Assembly: GCF_013376455.1 (NCBI RefSeq) | Contig: NZ_CP045504.1 | Location: 2,005,001 to 2,069,000, forward strand | Source: Desulfolutivibrio sulfodismutans DSM 3696 | GTDB lineage: Bacteria > Desulfobacterota > Desulfovibrionia > Desulfovibrionales > Desulfovibrionaceae | Direction: 5' to 3' | Length of the DNA stretch: 64,000 bases | Shown here: positions 41,774 to 51,925 of the stretch, one piece after another | How the letters are laid out: the number at the start of each line of letters is the position of its first letter | Numbering within the stretch: position 1 is the stretch's first letter | The notes under the pieces: generated by a model | What the model was told of the DNA's origin: nothing | Seen by the model: only the letters and a program-made list of their open reading frames with translations | Databases searched by the model: none | Program-made: the position numbers and the translations under genes

Positions 41774-42463
41774 ATGGATGACTGCGTGCCGCAAAGACAG
41801 AGGAAAATCAACGCCGTGGTGTTCGATTTCGACGGCACCCTGGCCCACCTGGTGATCGACTTCGAGGCCATGAAGCGGCGGGTGGCGGATATCGCCGCCA
41901 AATGGCTGCCCATGCGCCCCGAACCCGACGGATTGCCCGCCCTGGAATGGATCGATGCCCTGCGTCGTGAGGTGGAGACCGTTTCCCCGGGAGACGGATC
42001 GGCGTTTTTTCTCGCCGCCCATGCCGATGTCCAGGCCTTGGAGGTCGAGGCCGCCGCGCAGGGTGGACTTTTCCCCTTCACCCGGGACATGCTGGCGCAA
42101 CTCTCCAGGCGCGGGGTGGGCACGGCCATCATCACCCGCAACTGCGCCGCCGCCGTGGCCATGGTCTTTCCCGACGCGGCCGACTATTGCCGGGCGGTGC
42201 TGGCTCGGGAGGCCGTGCCCCGGGTCAAGCCCGATCCCGGCCACCTGTTGGCGGCCCTGGACATCTTGCGTGTGCCGCCCGGAGAGGCGCTCATGGTGGG
42301 GGACCATCCCCTGGATGTGGAGACCGGCCGTCTGGCCGGGACGCGCACGGCCGGGGTGGCCAGCGGGCGGGTGTCCCGGGAGGAGCTTGGCCGGGCCGGG
42401 GCCGACCACACCGCCGACGACGCCCGGGAACTGATGGAGACCCTTTTCGGGGAGGGGACATGA
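41774..42463 (+). CDS. HAD-superfamily hydrolase (229 aa)
   Basis: This phosphatase of the haloacid dehalogenase superfamily has motif I AVVFDFDGTLAHLV (nucleophile Asp and acid/base Asp), motif II AIITRNCAAAV (Thr), a Lys in VPRVKPDPGHLL, and motif IV MVGDHPLDVETGRLAG. A small helical cap lies between about residues 25 and 95. It resembles phosphoglycolate phosphatase-like HADs. The ribosome site is weak at the chosen ATG, but the fold begins soon after. The TGA overlaps the ATG of the next lipoprotein gene (ATGA). Confidence 0.88.
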   Translation: MDDCVPQRQRKINAVVFDFDGTLAHLVIDFEAMKRRVADIAAKWLPMRPEPDGLPALEWIDALRREVETVSPGDGSAFFLAAHADVQALEVEAAAQGGLFPFTRDMLAQLSRRGVGTAIITRNCAAAVAMVFPDAADYCRAVLAREAVPRVKPDPGHLLAALDILRVPPGEALMVGDHPLDVETGRLAGTRTAGVASGRVSREELGRAGADHTADDARELMETLFGEGT

Positions 42464-42969
42464 GACCGGCACTTTTCGGACTGGCGGCGGCGCTTGTGCT
42501 TCTGGCCTGCGCGCCCTCGCCGCCTCCTGCGCCGCGCTACGGGTCGGCCGACGAAAAAAGCATCGCCACCCTGCTTGAGACCTACGTCAAGGTCTGGAAC
42601 GCCGGGGACGAAAAGGCCATCCTGCGCCTCTACGCCACCGACGCCCGCATGGTCGCCCGGCTGGTCCACGACCACAAGGTGCTTCGCAAAAAGGATCTGG
42701 CCGAGAATCTGGCCTACATCCTCAAGGAGCAGGCCCGGGCCGGACTTGTGCTTGAGCTGCAAAAACCCCTGCAGGTAGAGGTCAAAGGCGAGACGGCCAC
42801 GGTAAAGGCGCTCTTGCGCCTGTCCTACACGGACCAGGGGCGGCCCGTGAGCATCCTGATGGATCAGGAACTGGCGCTGCGCCGGGAGCAGTTTTTCTGG
42901 CGCATCGTGCGCGAACATCCCAATCCGGTGGGCGCGCTTACCCCGGAACAGACGCCGACCGGTCCATGA
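42460..42969 (+). CDS. NTF2/SnoaL-like lipoprotein (169 aa)
   Basis: A lipoprotein signal (FGLAAALVLLAC, modified Cys about residue 17) is followed by a cone-shaped NTF2-like fold (about 30-155): SIATLLETYVKVWNAGDEKAILRLYATDAR is the classic start, with strands such as LVLELQKPLQVEVKGETATVKALL. It probably binds a small ligand at the inner or outer membrane; no catalytic residues are evident. GGAGGGG precedes the ATG, which overlaps the HAD stop. Its last 32 bases overlap the convergent methyltransferase gene. Confidence 0.83.
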   Translation: MRPALFGLAAALVLLACAPSPPPAPRYGSADEKSIATLLETYVKVWNAGDEKAILRLYATDARMVARLVHDHKVLRKKDLAENLAYILKEQARAGLVLELQKPLQVEVKGETATVKALLRLSYTDQGRPVSILMDQELALRREQFFWRIVREHPNPVGALTPEQTPTGP

Positions 42970-43603
42970 CCGCCAGGGCCGCGTTGCCGAACAAAAAGCG
43001 GTGGACAAGACGCACCCCGCATTCCCGGCACACCGCGTCCAAAAATCCCGGCAGTCCGCCCCGGACCATGAATTTCCGATAATTCCCGAAATGCCTCGCC
43101 CCGGCCGACCATTCAGCCGCGAGCACCCCCATCCGGGCCGCCCGGGCCAGGCCCGTCCCGGGGGAAACGTAGTCCGCCACCATCACCAGCCCGCCTGGCC
43201 GCACCACCCGCCGCATCTCGGAAAACAGGCGCACAGCCTCGTCCCAGGGCATCTCGTGCAGGGACAGGGCCACCACCGCCAAATCAAAAGACGCCTCGGG
43301 AACCTCCAGGCTGGTCGCATCCATACGCGCAAAGCGCGGCCCAGCGCCGCCAGGGACCATCCGTCCCCCCGGCGGCCGATCAGCCCGGGCCAGCATGGAT
43401 GGCGACAGGTCCACGCCCAGCGTGTCAACGCCCATGGCGGCCAGCATCCAAGCCTGGCGTCCCGTGCCGCAGCACAGGTCCACGGCCCGCCGCGCCCCGA
43501 CGTCCTGCGCCAGACGGCACACGGCCCGGCGCATGGGGTCAAGAAACGGCGCGGTGACCAGATCGTAGATCGGGGCCATGCGGGCATAGGGGTCGTGCGT
43601 CAT
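42938..43603 (-). CDS. Class I SAM-dependent methyltransferase (221 aa)
   Basis: A Rossmann-fold methyltransferase of the UbiE/Methyltransf_11 kind. The SAM loop is VDLCCGTGRQAWMLAAMGVD (about 41-60), with LGVDLSPSMLARA, FDLAVVALSLHEMP (motif IV region) and VVRPGGLVMVADYVSP. The N-terminus YARMAPIYDLVTAPFLDPMR resembles menaquinone/ubiquinone or phospholipid methyltransferases. The substrate is unknown. The gene ends inside the convergent lipoprotein gene (32-base overlap), so their transcripts are antisense at their 3' ends. Confidence 0.87.
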   Translation of the reverse strand: MTHDPYARMAPIYDLVTAPFLDPMRRAVCRLAQDVGARRAVDLCCGTGRQAWMLAAMGVDTLGVDLSPSMLARADRPPGGRMVPGGAGPRFARMDATSLEVPEASFDLAVVALSLHEMPWDEAVRLFSEMRRVVRPGGLVMVADYVSPGTGLARAARMGVLAAEWSAGARHFGNYRKFMVRGGLPGFLDAVCRECGVRLVHRFLFGNAALAVMDRSASVPG

Positions 43604-43849
43604 GGACAGCGCCCCTGTCGGGCATCTCTTTGAAACAGTTTGTTCATTTTATTCAGCGTGACATTGTCCCATGAAACCGGAGCGTCCGCTCGGTTGCGGG
43701 AGATCGCTTCTTTACAGTATCCGGCGGGAGAATGCATTTGTTTAAGAATGTTCCGTCATTCAACAGAAACGCACACGTCAACCAGCCTCCGCGTGTCGCT
43801 CCGCCGCCCCAGGCGGTGACACTCCGCCGGATATCAAAGCGGCCTCACA

Positions 43850-44596
43850 TCACCGCGCCATCAGCGCAAATACGCCCCATCCAAGGAATTCACGCGAGTA
43901 CGCGGCGTAGCGTTTTGGCTCCACGGTCAGTTTGGCCCGAACCTCTTTCGCGAAGTCGTCGTCGGGATTCGCTTCAAGCCATCGGCGCATGGTGAGCCAT
44001 TTGGCCGCCTCATACCTATCCCAGCCATCTTGGTCGGCCAGAACCATTTCCACAACATCGTAGTCAAGGTCGTCGAAAGACGCGAGAAGTTCCGGAAGCA
44101 TGAGAAAATCGGAAATGGAATCGGCAAGGCATCCCTTGGCGACGTCTTCCGTCGAAGGGAACTGCCGCCAGTAGGGCTCGCCGATGAGGATGATTCCGTT
44201 GGCATCAAGGCTCTTCGCCAAAAGCTCGATGGTGCCGGAGACTCCCCCACCGATCCATGTTGCGCCGAGACAGGCCGCCACACCAACCTTTTCGTCAGCG
44301 ACGTAGCCGACAGCGTCGCCATGGATGAACTCGACCCGATCGGCGACGCCGAGTTCTTTCGCGCGGAGTTTTGCTTGCTCGGTGAACAACTGGCTCATGT
44401 CGACGCCGACGCCGACGATCCCGTAATCGCGTGCCCAGGTGCACAGCATCTCGCCCGAACCGCTGCCGAGGTCGAGCACACGAGTCCCCGACTCCAGGCG
44501 CAACGCCGCGCCGAGTGTGGCGAGCTTTTCCGGCGTAAACGGGTTATGGATGCGATGAGCACTTTCGGTGATGGTAAAGATGCGTGGGATGTCCAA
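43850..44596 (-). CDS. Class I SAM-dependent methyltransferase, TTG start (248 aa)
   Basis: The SAM-binding region is VLDLGSGSGEMLCTWARDYG (about 40-59), with GVGVDMSQLFTEQAKLRAKE, FIHGDAVGYV and VAACLGATWIGGG. The start is a TTG at 44596 with AAGGAG 8 bases before it; the first residues IPRIFTITESAHRIHNPFTPEKL fit this family's start. Base composition is clearly less GC-rich than the neighbours, and both flanks (43604-43849, 44597-44764) are also relatively AT-rich, which suggests later acquisition. The substrate is unknown. Confidence 0.85.
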   Translation of the reverse strand: MDIPRIFTITESAHRIHNPFTPEKLATLGAALRLESGTRVLDLGSGSGEMLCTWARDYGIVGVGVDMSQLFTEQAKLRAKELGVADRVEFIHGDAVGYVADEKVGVAACLGATWIGGGVSGTIELLAKSLDANGIILIGEPYWRQFPSTEDVAKGCLADSISDFLMLPELLASFDDLDYDVVEMVLADQDGWDRYEAAKWLTMRRWLEANPDDDFAKEVRAKLTVEPKRYAAYSREFLGWGVFALMAR

Positions 44597-44764
44597 TGTA
44601 GGAACTCCTTACGAGACAACAAAGGCCTCGTAAAATGTCGTTCTCCTGGCGTGGTGTTTCATAAATTCACATATGTTTTATGTGTCTGAAAACCAAGATT
44701 CGGGTTTTTCCGAGGCCATGACCTCAATGTACTGCGGACTGATTTTCCGAGCGCGGCACGAGCG

Positions 44765-46267
44765 TCAGTGATTTCGTCCGTACAGCCCCGTCACGTAGGC
44801 CAGAAACGCCGCCAGACCGTCGGTCAGGCGTTGTTCGTCCACCCGCCAGGACCAGTTGCCCTTGGCCACGGACGGCTTGTTCATGCGCGCCTCCTCGCCC
44901 AGGGACAGGATGTCCTGCATGGGCAGGATGGCCGTGTTGGCCACACTCATCATGGCCTGCCGGATCAGGATCCAGGGGGCCTCCAGGGCGCCGAACTCCC
45001 GACCCAGATAGTCGAAAAGAACGCGGCGGCCCTCCTCCCCGGCCTCGGACTCGAACCAGGCCCGGGTGGTGGTGTTGTCGTGGGTGCCGGTATAGACCAC
45101 GCTTGACGCCTCATGGTTGTGCGGCGCGTCGCGGTTTTCCGCGATCTCCGGGCCAAAGGCGAACTGCAGGATCTTCATGCCCGGGAATTCGAAGCGGTCC
45201 TTGAGTTCGCGCACCTCGGCGGTGATGACCCCCAGATCCTCGGCGATGATCGGCAGGGTCGGGAAGCGGTGCAAAAGCTCCCGAAAAAGGGCCATGCCCG
45301 GGGCCTTGACCCACTGGCCGTTGACCGCCGTCGTCTCCTCGGCCGGAATCTCCCAATAGGCCTCGAACCCCCGGAAATGGTCCAGGCGGATGAAGTCGTA
45401 GAGCCTAAAGGCGTGGCCCAGACGTTTCGTCCACCAGGCGAACCGGGTGGCCTCATGGGCGGGCCAGTCGTACACGGGATTTCCCCACCGCTGCCCCGTG
45501 GCGCTGAAATAGTCCGGCGGCACCCCGGCCACGAACAGGGGCTGCCCCTCGGCATCAAGCCGGAAAAGCCCCTGGTTGGACCACACGTCGGCGCTGTCCT
45601 GGGTCACGTAGATGGGGGCGTCGCCGATGATCAGGATGTTGTTGTCCGCTGCGTAGCGGCGCACGTCCTGCCACTGCCGGGCCAAAAGATACTGCACAAA
45701 GGTCACGAAGCCCATGGCCTCGGCCCGCTCCCGGCGCACGTCGGCCAGGGCCGCGGCCTCCCGGGTCCGCAGCTCCCGGGGCCAGCCCGTCCATTCCTGG
45801 CCGCCGCGGGTGTCCTTGATGGCCCGAAAAAGCGCGTATTCCTCCAGCCAGAAGGCGTTTTCGGCCAAAAACGCCGCAAACCACGGGTCGCCCTCAAGCC
45901 CTTCCCGGCATCTCTCGAAGGCCAGGCGCAAAAGCCCCATCTTGAAGGCCTCGGCCCGGTCGTAGTCGGCCGTCATCGGATCGTCCTGGACGAACCCCTC
46001 GATCTCGCCAGGCTCCAGGTAGCCGTCCTCCACCATCTTCTCCGGGCTTATCAGCACGGGATTTAGGGCAAAGGCCGAATCGCCGCTGTAGGGCGAGTTG
46101 CCGATAAACGTCGAGGTGGGGGTCAGCGGCAAAATCTGCCAGTAGGACTGGGCCGACCTGGCGCAAAAATCGATGAACCGGCGGCTGGCCGGGCCGAAGT
46201 CCCCCACGCCGAACCGCGACGGCAGGGACGTGATATGGAGCAGGATGCCGCTTCCTCTGCGTTTCAT
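44765..46267 (-). CDS. malQ: 4-alpha-glucanotransferase (500 aa)
   Basis: This GH77 amylomaltase transfers glucan chains in glycogen and maltodextrin metabolism. [34 protein letters not shown] is the family start. [36 protein letters not shown] and [15 protein letters not shown] (catalytic Asp nucleophile) follow, then [13 protein letters not shown] (acid/base Glu) and [13 protein letters not shown] (transition-state Asp). The length is typical of bacterial MalQ of the plant D-enzyme type. The start at 46267 has GGAGG and removes a spurious N-terminal extension of about 100 residues. Confidence 0.96.
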   Translation of the reverse strand: MKRRGSGILLHITSLPSRFGVGDFGPASRRFIDFCARSAQSYWQILPLTPTSTFIGNSPYSGDSAFALNPVLISPEKMVEDGYLEPGEIEGFVQDDPMTADYDRAEAFKMGLLRLAFERCREGLEGDPWFAAFLAENAFWLEEYALFRAIKDTRGGQEWTGWPRELRTREAAALADVRRERAEAMGFVTFVQYLLARQWQDVRRYAADNNILIIGDAPIYVTQDSADVWSNQGLFRLDAEGQPLFVAGVPPDYFSATGQRWGNPVYDWPAHEATRFAWWTKRLGHAFRLYDFIRLDHFRGFEAYWEIPAEETTAVNGQWVKAPGMALFRELLHRFPTLPIIAEDLGVITAEVRELKDRFEFPGMKILQFAFGPEIAENRDAPHNHEASSVVYTGTHDNTTTRAWFESEAGEEGRRVLFDYLGREFGALEAPWILIRQAMMSVANTAILPMQDILSLGEEARMNKPSVAKGNWSWRVDEQRLTDGLAAFLAYVTGLYGRNH

Positions 46268-46705
46268 GTGGCCTCCAGGAAAATGGTCTGCCGCCAGTCT
46301 ACCCGGGGATGGGGCCGGGGGCAATGCTTGCGCCGCAACCCGTCGGCAGGCCACGCCAACCCCCGTGTTGGCACGCTCCCCGCCGGACTCGCGTCCGGTC
46401 CAGTCCCGGCCGCCGCAGCTCGGCTTGAGCCCCCCCGGGAGAGGGCTAACCACCCGGAGTGCGGCCTCCGTATCCGCTGTACGGTGACGCCCGTTCCGGA
46501 TGGCTCGCGCCGCTCCCCCCTGCCGCCGCCCCGCCAGGGAACATCTGGTGAAGAACCCCGGCCAGGTGTAGTATCGCGCCAGCATGGGCCGATCCCGGCC
46601 GCGAGGACGGGAAATCGTTTGATATGCTTGACGGAATTTCGGCCAGCCTTATTATGTAAACTTGCCGGGACACACGGCCGGAAAAAAAGGGGAGACGCAG
46701 CCGCC
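46268..46705. other. Divergent intergenic region between malQ and the chaperone operon
   Basis: This 438-base GC-rich gap has no supported frame or repeat. A promoter-like site for the chaperone operon lies at its right end (46628-46655). The malQ promoter could not be recognised. Confidence 0.5.
46628..46655 (+). promoter_or_regulatory. Promoter for cbpA-cbpM-clpB, possibly heat-shock
   Basis: TTGACG (46628-46633), a 16-base spacer and TATTAT (46650-46655). The same stretch reads CTTGAC...CCTTATTATG, which partly resembles a sigma-32 promoter (CTTGAAA / CCCCATNT). That would fit the chaperone genes it drives. Confidence 0.55.
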
Positions 46706-47719
46706 ATGAGCGTGGAATACAAAGACTATTACAAGCTTCTGGGCGTGACCAAGGCCGCCAGCCAGGAGGAGCTCTCCAAGGCGTTCAAAAAGCTTGCCCG
46801 CAAGCACCACCCCGACCTCAACCCCAACAACCCCGACGCGGAGAAGAATTTCAAGGAAATCAACGAGGCCTACGAGGTCTTGAAAGACCCCGAAAAGCGC
46901 AAGCTCTACGATTCCCTGGGCCCCAACTGGAAGGACGGCCAGAACTTCCAGCCGCCGCCGGGATACGGGAACGCCCACTTCCATTTCGGCGGCGCGGGCG
47001 GCCCCGGAGGCCAGCAGTTCGACGCCGGATCATTCAGCGACTTCTTCGAGACCCTTTTCGGCGGCGCGGCCGGGGGCGGGGCGCGGTTTCACGACGCCTC
47101 GGGCTTTTCCGGAGGCGGGGGCGGCTTTAGCGGGTTTTCGCGCGGGGCCGCGCGCGGCCCGGCCCGGGGCCAGGACGTCACCGCCACCCTGGACCTGACC
47201 CTGGAGGAGGCCTACCAGGGCGGCTCCAAGGCCATCAGCCTTCAGGAGCAGACCATCCGCCCCGACGGTTCCCCGGCCATGCAGACCAAGACCCTAAGCG
47301 TAAACATCCCGTGCGGGGTGCGCGAAGGGGCCAAGATCCGCCTGTCGGGCCAGGGGAGTCCGGGCACGGGAGGCGGCCGGGCCGGGGATCTGTACCTCAA
47401 GGTACGCATCCTGCCCCATGCCCTTTTCAAGCTCGAAGAACACAACGTGGTCCTGGATCTGCCCCTGACCCCGTGGGAGGCGGCGCTTGGGGCCACGGTG
47501 CGGGTGCCCACCCTGGACGGGCATGTCGATCTGAACATCCCGCCGGGCATGGGCAGCGGCAAAAAGCTGCGCATCCCCGGCAAGGGGCTGTGCGGCAAGA
47601 CCCGGGCCGACCAACTGGTGCGGATCATGATCCAGGTTCCGGCCGCACCCACGGATCAGGAGCGCAAGCTGTGGGAAAAGCTGGCCAAGGCCTCGACCTT
47701 TTCGCCCAGAACCTTCTAG
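46706..47719 (+). CDS. cbpA: DnaJ-class co-chaperone CbpA (337 aa)
   Basis: This co-chaperone stimulates DnaK. The J domain covers about residues 5-72 ([23 protein letters not shown] triad in [10 protein letters not shown]). A glycine/phenylalanine-rich region runs over about 85-155 ([24 protein letters not shown]). Two C-terminal beta-sandwich domains follow (about 160-325: [54 protein letters not shown]). There is no four-repeat zinc domain, so it is the type II/CbpA form rather than DnaJ itself. GGGGAG lies before the ATG. The CbpM modulator and ClpB genes follow. Confidence 0.93.
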   Translation: MSVEYKDYYKLLGVTKAASQEELSKAFKKLARKHHPDLNPNNPDAEKNFKEINEAYEVLKDPEKRKLYDSLGPNWKDGQNFQPPPGYGNAHFHFGGAGGPGGQQFDAGSFSDFFETLFGGAAGGGARFHDASGFSGGGGGFSGFSRGAARGPARGQDVTATLDLTLEEAYQGGSKAISLQEQTIRPDGSPAMQTKTLSVNIPCGVREGAKIRLSGQGSPGTGGGRAGDLYLKVRILPHALFKLEEHNVVLDLPLTPWEAALGATVRVPTLDGHVDLNIPPGMGSGKKLRIPGKGLCGKTRADQLVRIMIQVPAAPTDQERKLWEKLAKASTFSPRTF

Positions 47720-47734
47720 GCCCCCGGAGACGCC

Positions 47735-48049
47735 ATGGACATCACGCACGTCATACACGCCGCGGCGCCTGCGCGCTCGGGGCACATCACCTGGACCGAG
47801 GTCATCGAGCTGACCGGCCTGCACCCCTCCACCCTGGGCGAACTCATCGACCTGGGCTGGATCACGCCGGTGATCATCCGGGACGAGTCGTTTCTCTTCA
47901 AGCCCGGGGACATCTACCGCCTGCGCAAGCTGGACCGCATTGTGCGCGATTTCGAACTGCCGCTTCTCGGCGCAAGCATCATCGTCGATCTCTTGGAGCG
48001 CATCGAATATCTGGAAAACAAGGTGCGCGAGCTGGACCGTCTGTTGTGA
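47735..48049 (+). CDS. cbpM: CbpM-type modulator of CbpA, MerR-like (104 aa)
   Basis: This small MerR-like protein regulates the J protein encoded just upstream. It has a helix-turn-helix-like N-terminus (HITWTEVIELTGLHPSTLGELIDLGWI) and FLFKPGDIYRLRKLDRIVRDFEL, then a C-terminal coiled coil (LLERIEYLENKVRELDRLL). Fifteen bases separate it from cbpA. E. coli CbpM binds the J domain and inhibits CbpA, and the same role is inferred here from gene order and length. Confidence 0.88.
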   Translation: MDITHVIHAAAPARSGHITWTEVIELTGLHPSTLGELIDLGWITPVIIRDESFLFKPGDIYRLRKLDRIVRDFELPLLGASIIVDLLERIEYLENKVRELDRLL

Positions 48050-48110
48050 CCGGAAGGGAGAGCCGTCCCGGCCATGCCGGACAGAATCTTTCTGAAAGGA
48101 GCAATCGAAT

Positions 48111-50711
48111 ATGGATATGAACGCCTTCACCCAAAAATCCCAGCAGGCCCTTTCCGAGGCCCAGGCCGCAGCCGTGCGCCTGGGGCATCAGCAGGTGGAC
48201 GCCGAGCATCTGCTCCTGGCCCTTTTGCAGCAGGACCAGGGCCTTGTGCCCAGGCTTCTGGAAAAGGCCGGCTACGACGCCGGTTCCTACACCGCAAAGC
48301 TCGAAGAGGAGCTGTCCCGCCAGCCCCGGGTCAGCGGCCCGGGCTCAAGCCCCGGATCCATCTACGTCACCCCGCGCCTAAACGAAGTCCTGGTCCGGGC
48401 CCAGGATCTGGCCAAGAGCCTCAAAGACGAATACGTCAGCGTGGAGCACGTCTTCCTGGCCCTTCTCGACGAACCGCCCAGCACGATCATCGGCCGGATC
48501 AACGCCGCCTTCGGCGTGGACAAAAACAAGATCCTCACCGCCCTGACCGCTGTTCGCGGCGGCCAGCGGGTGACCTCGGCCGATCCCGAGGCCACCTACG
48601 AGGCCCTCCAAAAATACGGCCGCGACCTGGTGGAGGAGGCCAAAAAGGGCAAGCTCGATCCGGTCATCGGCCGCGACGAGGAGATACGCCGGGTCATCCG
48701 CATCCTGTCCAGGCGCACCAAGAACAACCCCGTGCTCATCGGCGAGGCGGGCGTGGGCAAGACCGCCATCGTGGAGGGCCTGGCCGGGCGCATCGTCAAA
48801 AAGGACGTGCCCGAGGGCTTAAAGGAAAAGACCATCTACGCCCTGGACATGGGCGCGCTGATCGCCGGGGCCAAGTACCGGGGCGAGTTCGAGGAACGCC
48901 TGAAGGCCGTGCTCAAGGAGGTGCAGCAGTCCGAAGGCCGCATCCTGCTTTTCATCGACGAGCTGCACACCATCGTGGGCGCGGGCAAGACCGAGGGCTC
49001 CATGGACGCCGGGAACCTCTTAAAGCCCATGCTGGCCCGGGGCGAACTGCACTGCATCGGGGCCACCACGCTGGACGAATACCGCAAGTACATCGAAAAA
49101 GACCCGGCCCTGGAACGGCGCTTCCAGCCCGTGGTGGTGGACGAGCCGACCGTGGAGGACACCATCTCCATCCTGCGCGGCCTGAAAGAACGCTTCGAGG
49201 TGCATCACGGCGTGCGCATCAGCGACTCGTCCATTGTCGAGGCCGCCGTGCTCTCCAGCCGCTACCTGCCCGACCGGCAGTTGCCGGACAAGGCCATCGA
49301 CCTCATCGACGAGGCCGCGGCCATGATCCGCACCGAGATCGACTCCCTGCCCGCCGAACTGGATCAGGCCAAGCGGGAGATCATGCGCCTGGAGATCGAA
49401 CGCGAGGCGCTGCGCAAGGAGACGGACAAGGCCTCCAAGGAGCGGCTGGCCAAGCTGGAAAAGGAGCTGGCCGACCTCAAGGAGGGACAGGCCGCGTCGC
49501 TGGCCCAGTGGGACAAGGAAAAATCCGCCGTGGAGGACATCCGGCGCATCAAGAGCGAGATTGAGCGCACCCGGCTTCTGGTCGAAGAAGCCGAACGCAA
49601 CTATGACTTAAACCGCGCCGCCGAGCTGAAATATTCCACCCTGGCCACCCTGGAGCGGGAGCTTGCCGAACGCGAGGAGCGCATGGGGGCCAAGTCCGGC
49701 GTGGCGCGCATGATCCGCGAGGAGGTCGGCCCGGACGACGTGGCCTCGGTCATCGCCCGCTGGACAGGCATCCCGGTCACGCGCCTGCTTGAGACCGAAC
49801 GCGAAAAGCTCCTGCATCTGGCCGAAAAGCTGCACGAACGGGTCATCGGCCAGGATCAGGCCGTGACGGCCGTGTCCGACGCGGTGCTGCGCGCCCGGGC
49901 CGGGCTCAAAGACCCCAACCGGCCCATCGGCTCGTTCATCTTCCTGGGGCCCACGGGTGTGGGCAAGACCGAGCTGTGCAAGACCCTGGCAGCGGCGCTC
50001 TTCGACACCGAGGAGAACATGGTGCGCCTGGACATGTCCGAATACATGGAACGGCACACCGTGGCCCGGCTTATCGGCGCGCCTCCGGGCTACATCGGCT
50101 ACGACGAGGGCGGCCAGCTCACCGAGGCCGTGCGCAGAAAGCCCTATAGCGTTGTGCTTTTCGACGAGATCGAAAAGGCCCACGGCGACGTGTTCAACGT
50201 GCTGTTGCAGATCCTCGACGACGGCCGTTTGACGGATTCGCACGGCCGCACCGTGGATTTCAAGAACACCATCATCATCATGACCTCGAACCTGGGCTCG
50301 AACATCCTGCTCGACGGCATCCGCCCGGACGGCGACTTCGAGCCGGGCGTGCCCGAGCGGGTCATGGAGATTCTGCGCGGCCATTTCCGGCCGGAGTTCC
50401 TGAACCGGGTGGACGAGATCGTGCTCTTTAAGCCGCTTCTGCGGGACCAGATCGGCAAGATCATCGAGCTGCTCATGTCCGGGCTGCGGGCCCGGCTGGC
50501 CGAACGCAAGATCAGCCTGACGCTGACCGACGCGGCCAAGGCCCATATCGTGGAGGCGGCCTATGACCCGGTCTATGGGGCCAGGCCGCTTCGGCGCTAC
50601 CTCCAGGCCCATGTGGAGACGCCGCTGGCCCGGGCGCTCATCGCCGGGGATGTGGCGGATGGGCAGGACGTGGCCGTGGATGAACGGGATGGAGGGCTTG
50701 CGTTCGTGTAA
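48111..50711 (+). CDS. clpB: ATP-dependent disaggregase ClpB (866 aa)
   Basis: This hexameric AAA+ chaperone pulls proteins out of aggregates together with DnaK. The Clp N domain (about 1-145) is followed by NBD1 with Walker [11 protein letters not shown] (about 211-220) and Walker [10 protein letters not shown]. The coiled-coil middle domain (about 400-525, rich in Glu/Lys/Arg) marks ClpB rather than ClpA/ClpC. NBD2 has Walker [10 protein letters not shown] (about 613-621) and pore loop [13 protein letters not shown]. The length equals E. coli ClpB closely (857 aa). The start has AAGGAG. It is third in the cbpA-cbpM-clpB operon, coupling disaggregation with a J protein. Confidence 0.97.
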   Translation: MDMNAFTQKSQQALSEAQAAAVRLGHQQVDAEHLLLALLQQDQGLVPRLLEKAGYDAGSYTAKLEEELSRQPRVSGPGSSPGSIYVTPRLNEVLVRAQDLAKSLKDEYVSVEHVFLALLDEPPSTIIGRINAAFGVDKNKILTALTAVRGGQRVTSADPEATYEALQKYGRDLVEEAKKGKLDPVIGRDEEIRRVIRILSRRTKNNPVLIGEAGVGKTAIVEGLAGRIVKKDVPEGLKEKTIYALDMGALIAGAKYRGEFEERLKAVLKEVQQSEGRILLFIDELHTIVGAGKTEGSMDAGNLLKPMLARGELHCIGATTLDEYRKYIEKDPALERRFQPVVVDEPTVEDTISILRGLKERFEVHHGVRISDSSIVEAAVLSSRYLPDRQLPDKAIDLIDEAAAMIRTEIDSLPAELDQAKREIMRLEIEREALRKETDKASKERLAKLEKELADLKEGQAASLAQWDKEKSAVEDIRRIKSEIERTRLLVEEAERNYDLNRAAELKYSTLATLERELAEREERMGAKSGVARMIREEVGPDDVASVIARWTGIPVTRLLETEREKLLHLAEKLHERVIGQDQAVTAVSDAVLRARAGLKDPNRPIGSFIFLGPTGVGKTELCKTLAAALFDTEENMVRLDMSEYMERHTVARLIGAPPGYIGYDEGGQLTEAVRRKPYSVVLFDEIEKAHGDVFNVLLQILDDGRLTDSHGRTVDFKNTIIIMTSNLGSNILLDGIRPDGDFEPGVPERVMEILRGHFRPEFLNRVDEIVLFKPLLRDQIGKIIELLMSGLRARLAERKISLTLTDAAKAHIVEAAYDPVYGARPLRRYLQAHVETPLARALIAGDVADGQDVAVDERDGGLAFV

Positions 50712-50720
50712 AAAGAAAGA

Positions 50721-50824
50721 GCCGGGGCGGCTGCCCCGGACCCCGCCCGGGGGAAATCATTTCCCCCGGAACCCCCTGATATCGGCCGCATCTCTCTGGC
50801 GCAAAGCGCCTGGGAATGCGGTCG
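50721..50824 (+). repeat. Family-B composite palindromic repeat, copy 2
   Basis: This copy begins 9 bases after the clpB stop: GCCGGGGC...GCCCCGG hairpin, CCCGGGGGAAATCATTTCCCCCGG, ACCCCCTGATATC, then an imperfect hairpin (CGGCCGCAT...ATGCGGTCG) in place of the perfect 20-bp stem of the other copies. The remaining sequence to 51007 has no recognisable feature. Confidence 0.75.
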
Positions 50825-51007
50825 AAGTGTTTGGGGGGGAGATGGGGGAAGGTACACAGAAAACTAGATGCGTAGGGCAGATGAAATTGAGTCGGGCATT
50901 TCGGTCTGGGGGATTTCTACGTCGGGCGGCGTGGGAACACGACGCAGGTGGTTCGAGTGAGGAAAGGTTTCCCCCGCTTGTCGGAGATTTTCCAACCGAA
51001 GGATTTG

Positions 51008-51925
51008 CTAACTGACCAGAGCCAGTGTGAGCAGGGAGAGTAGAGTGGAATAGACAATGGCCAAACCGATACTGTCTGGATTGACGCGATATTGGACCGC
51101 CAGGACAAACGGCATGGCTCCGCAAGGACCAGCGCTGGTTAACATCAGCGTATCCTTTGAAACGCCTTCAGGAAGAGGGATCCATAGAATGGCGGTCCAG
51201 ATCAACACTGGAAAAAGAATCAGTTTTAAAGACATGATGGATAACGCGCAGACATCAATGCGTTTCTTGATATTGGCAGCAATTATGATGCCGAGCGCGA
51301 ACATGGAGGTTGGTGCAGCCGCTTTGCCCACAAAATCAGTATACGTATGAAATCCATCATGTAAGTCTATATGAAAGAAGTTGACAAGACAACCCATGCA
51401 TATGGTGATGACAATCGGGTTGGTGATCAGCTTTTTTGCTGTATTGAGATAACTTTCTTGGCGATTACGGAGCAGCTCCATCACAACGGTCATGCCGCCA
51501 AAAAGAACAATTGTATCATCGACAATGATAAAGGTAATGAGTTCAGCAGCTTTTTTTCCGTATAAAATGTTCGCAATCGGAAGAACAAAGAAGGCGTGGT
51601 TCACAAAGCATGCAGCCATAGCGAGAAGCAACGATTCTTCAAAACTACGTTTGAGAAAATATCGACATATCATAGTGCCGCAGAAAAATATAATAGCTTC
51701 GCAAAGAAGATACACGAGTGGCAGGCGCATGCTCATATTGCTGAAATCAGTGTTGGTCAGCAGTCCGAACAGTAACGCGGGCATGCCCACATAGAAGACG
51801 AATTTATTGATTGCCTGCGCATTGGCGGAATCAAATAGTTTGCACTTGGCAAAGAAAATCCCGACAAGCAGGACCGCGCAAATCGGAAAGATCGGATTGA
51901 GAAGGGTAGATACAAAGAGAGACAT
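51008..51925 (-). CDS. AEC-family transporter, AT-rich and probably acquired (305 aa)
   Basis: This inner-membrane transporter of the auxin-efflux-carrier family is related to MdcF-like malonate carriers. About ten hydrophobic segments are present. Family features include NKFVFYVGMPALLFGLL, MAACFVNHAFFVLPIA and the C-terminal half beginning ITNPIVITICMGCLVNF, with PTSMFALGI in the second repeat. The length is normal. Codon and base use differ sharply from every neighbour: many AT-ending codons and AT-rich stretches in an otherwise GC-rich window. This is a strong sign of horizontal transfer. The start at 51925 has AAGG. The substrate is unknown. Confidence 0.88.
   Translation of the reverse strand: MSLFVSTLLNPIFPICAVLLVGIFFAKCKLFDSANAQAINKFVFYVGMPALLFGLLTNTDFSNMSMRLPLVYLLCEAIIFFCGTMICRYFLKRSFEESLLLAMAACFVNHAFFVLPIANILYGKKAAELITFIIVDDTIVLFGGMTVVMELLRNRQESYLNTAKKLITNPIVITICMGCLVNFFHIDLHDGFHTYTDFVGKAAAPTSMFALGIIIAANIKKRIDVCALSIMSLKLILFPVLIWTAILWIPLPEGVSKDTLMLTSAGPCGAMPFVLAVQYRVNPDSIGLAIVYSTLLSLLTLALVS

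Noticed and set aside
43732-43995. 87-aa plus-strand frame before the 43.85-kb methyltransferase end
   Set aside because: It runs antisense into the methyltransferase gene, lacks a ribosome site, and its composition is that of a shadow frame.
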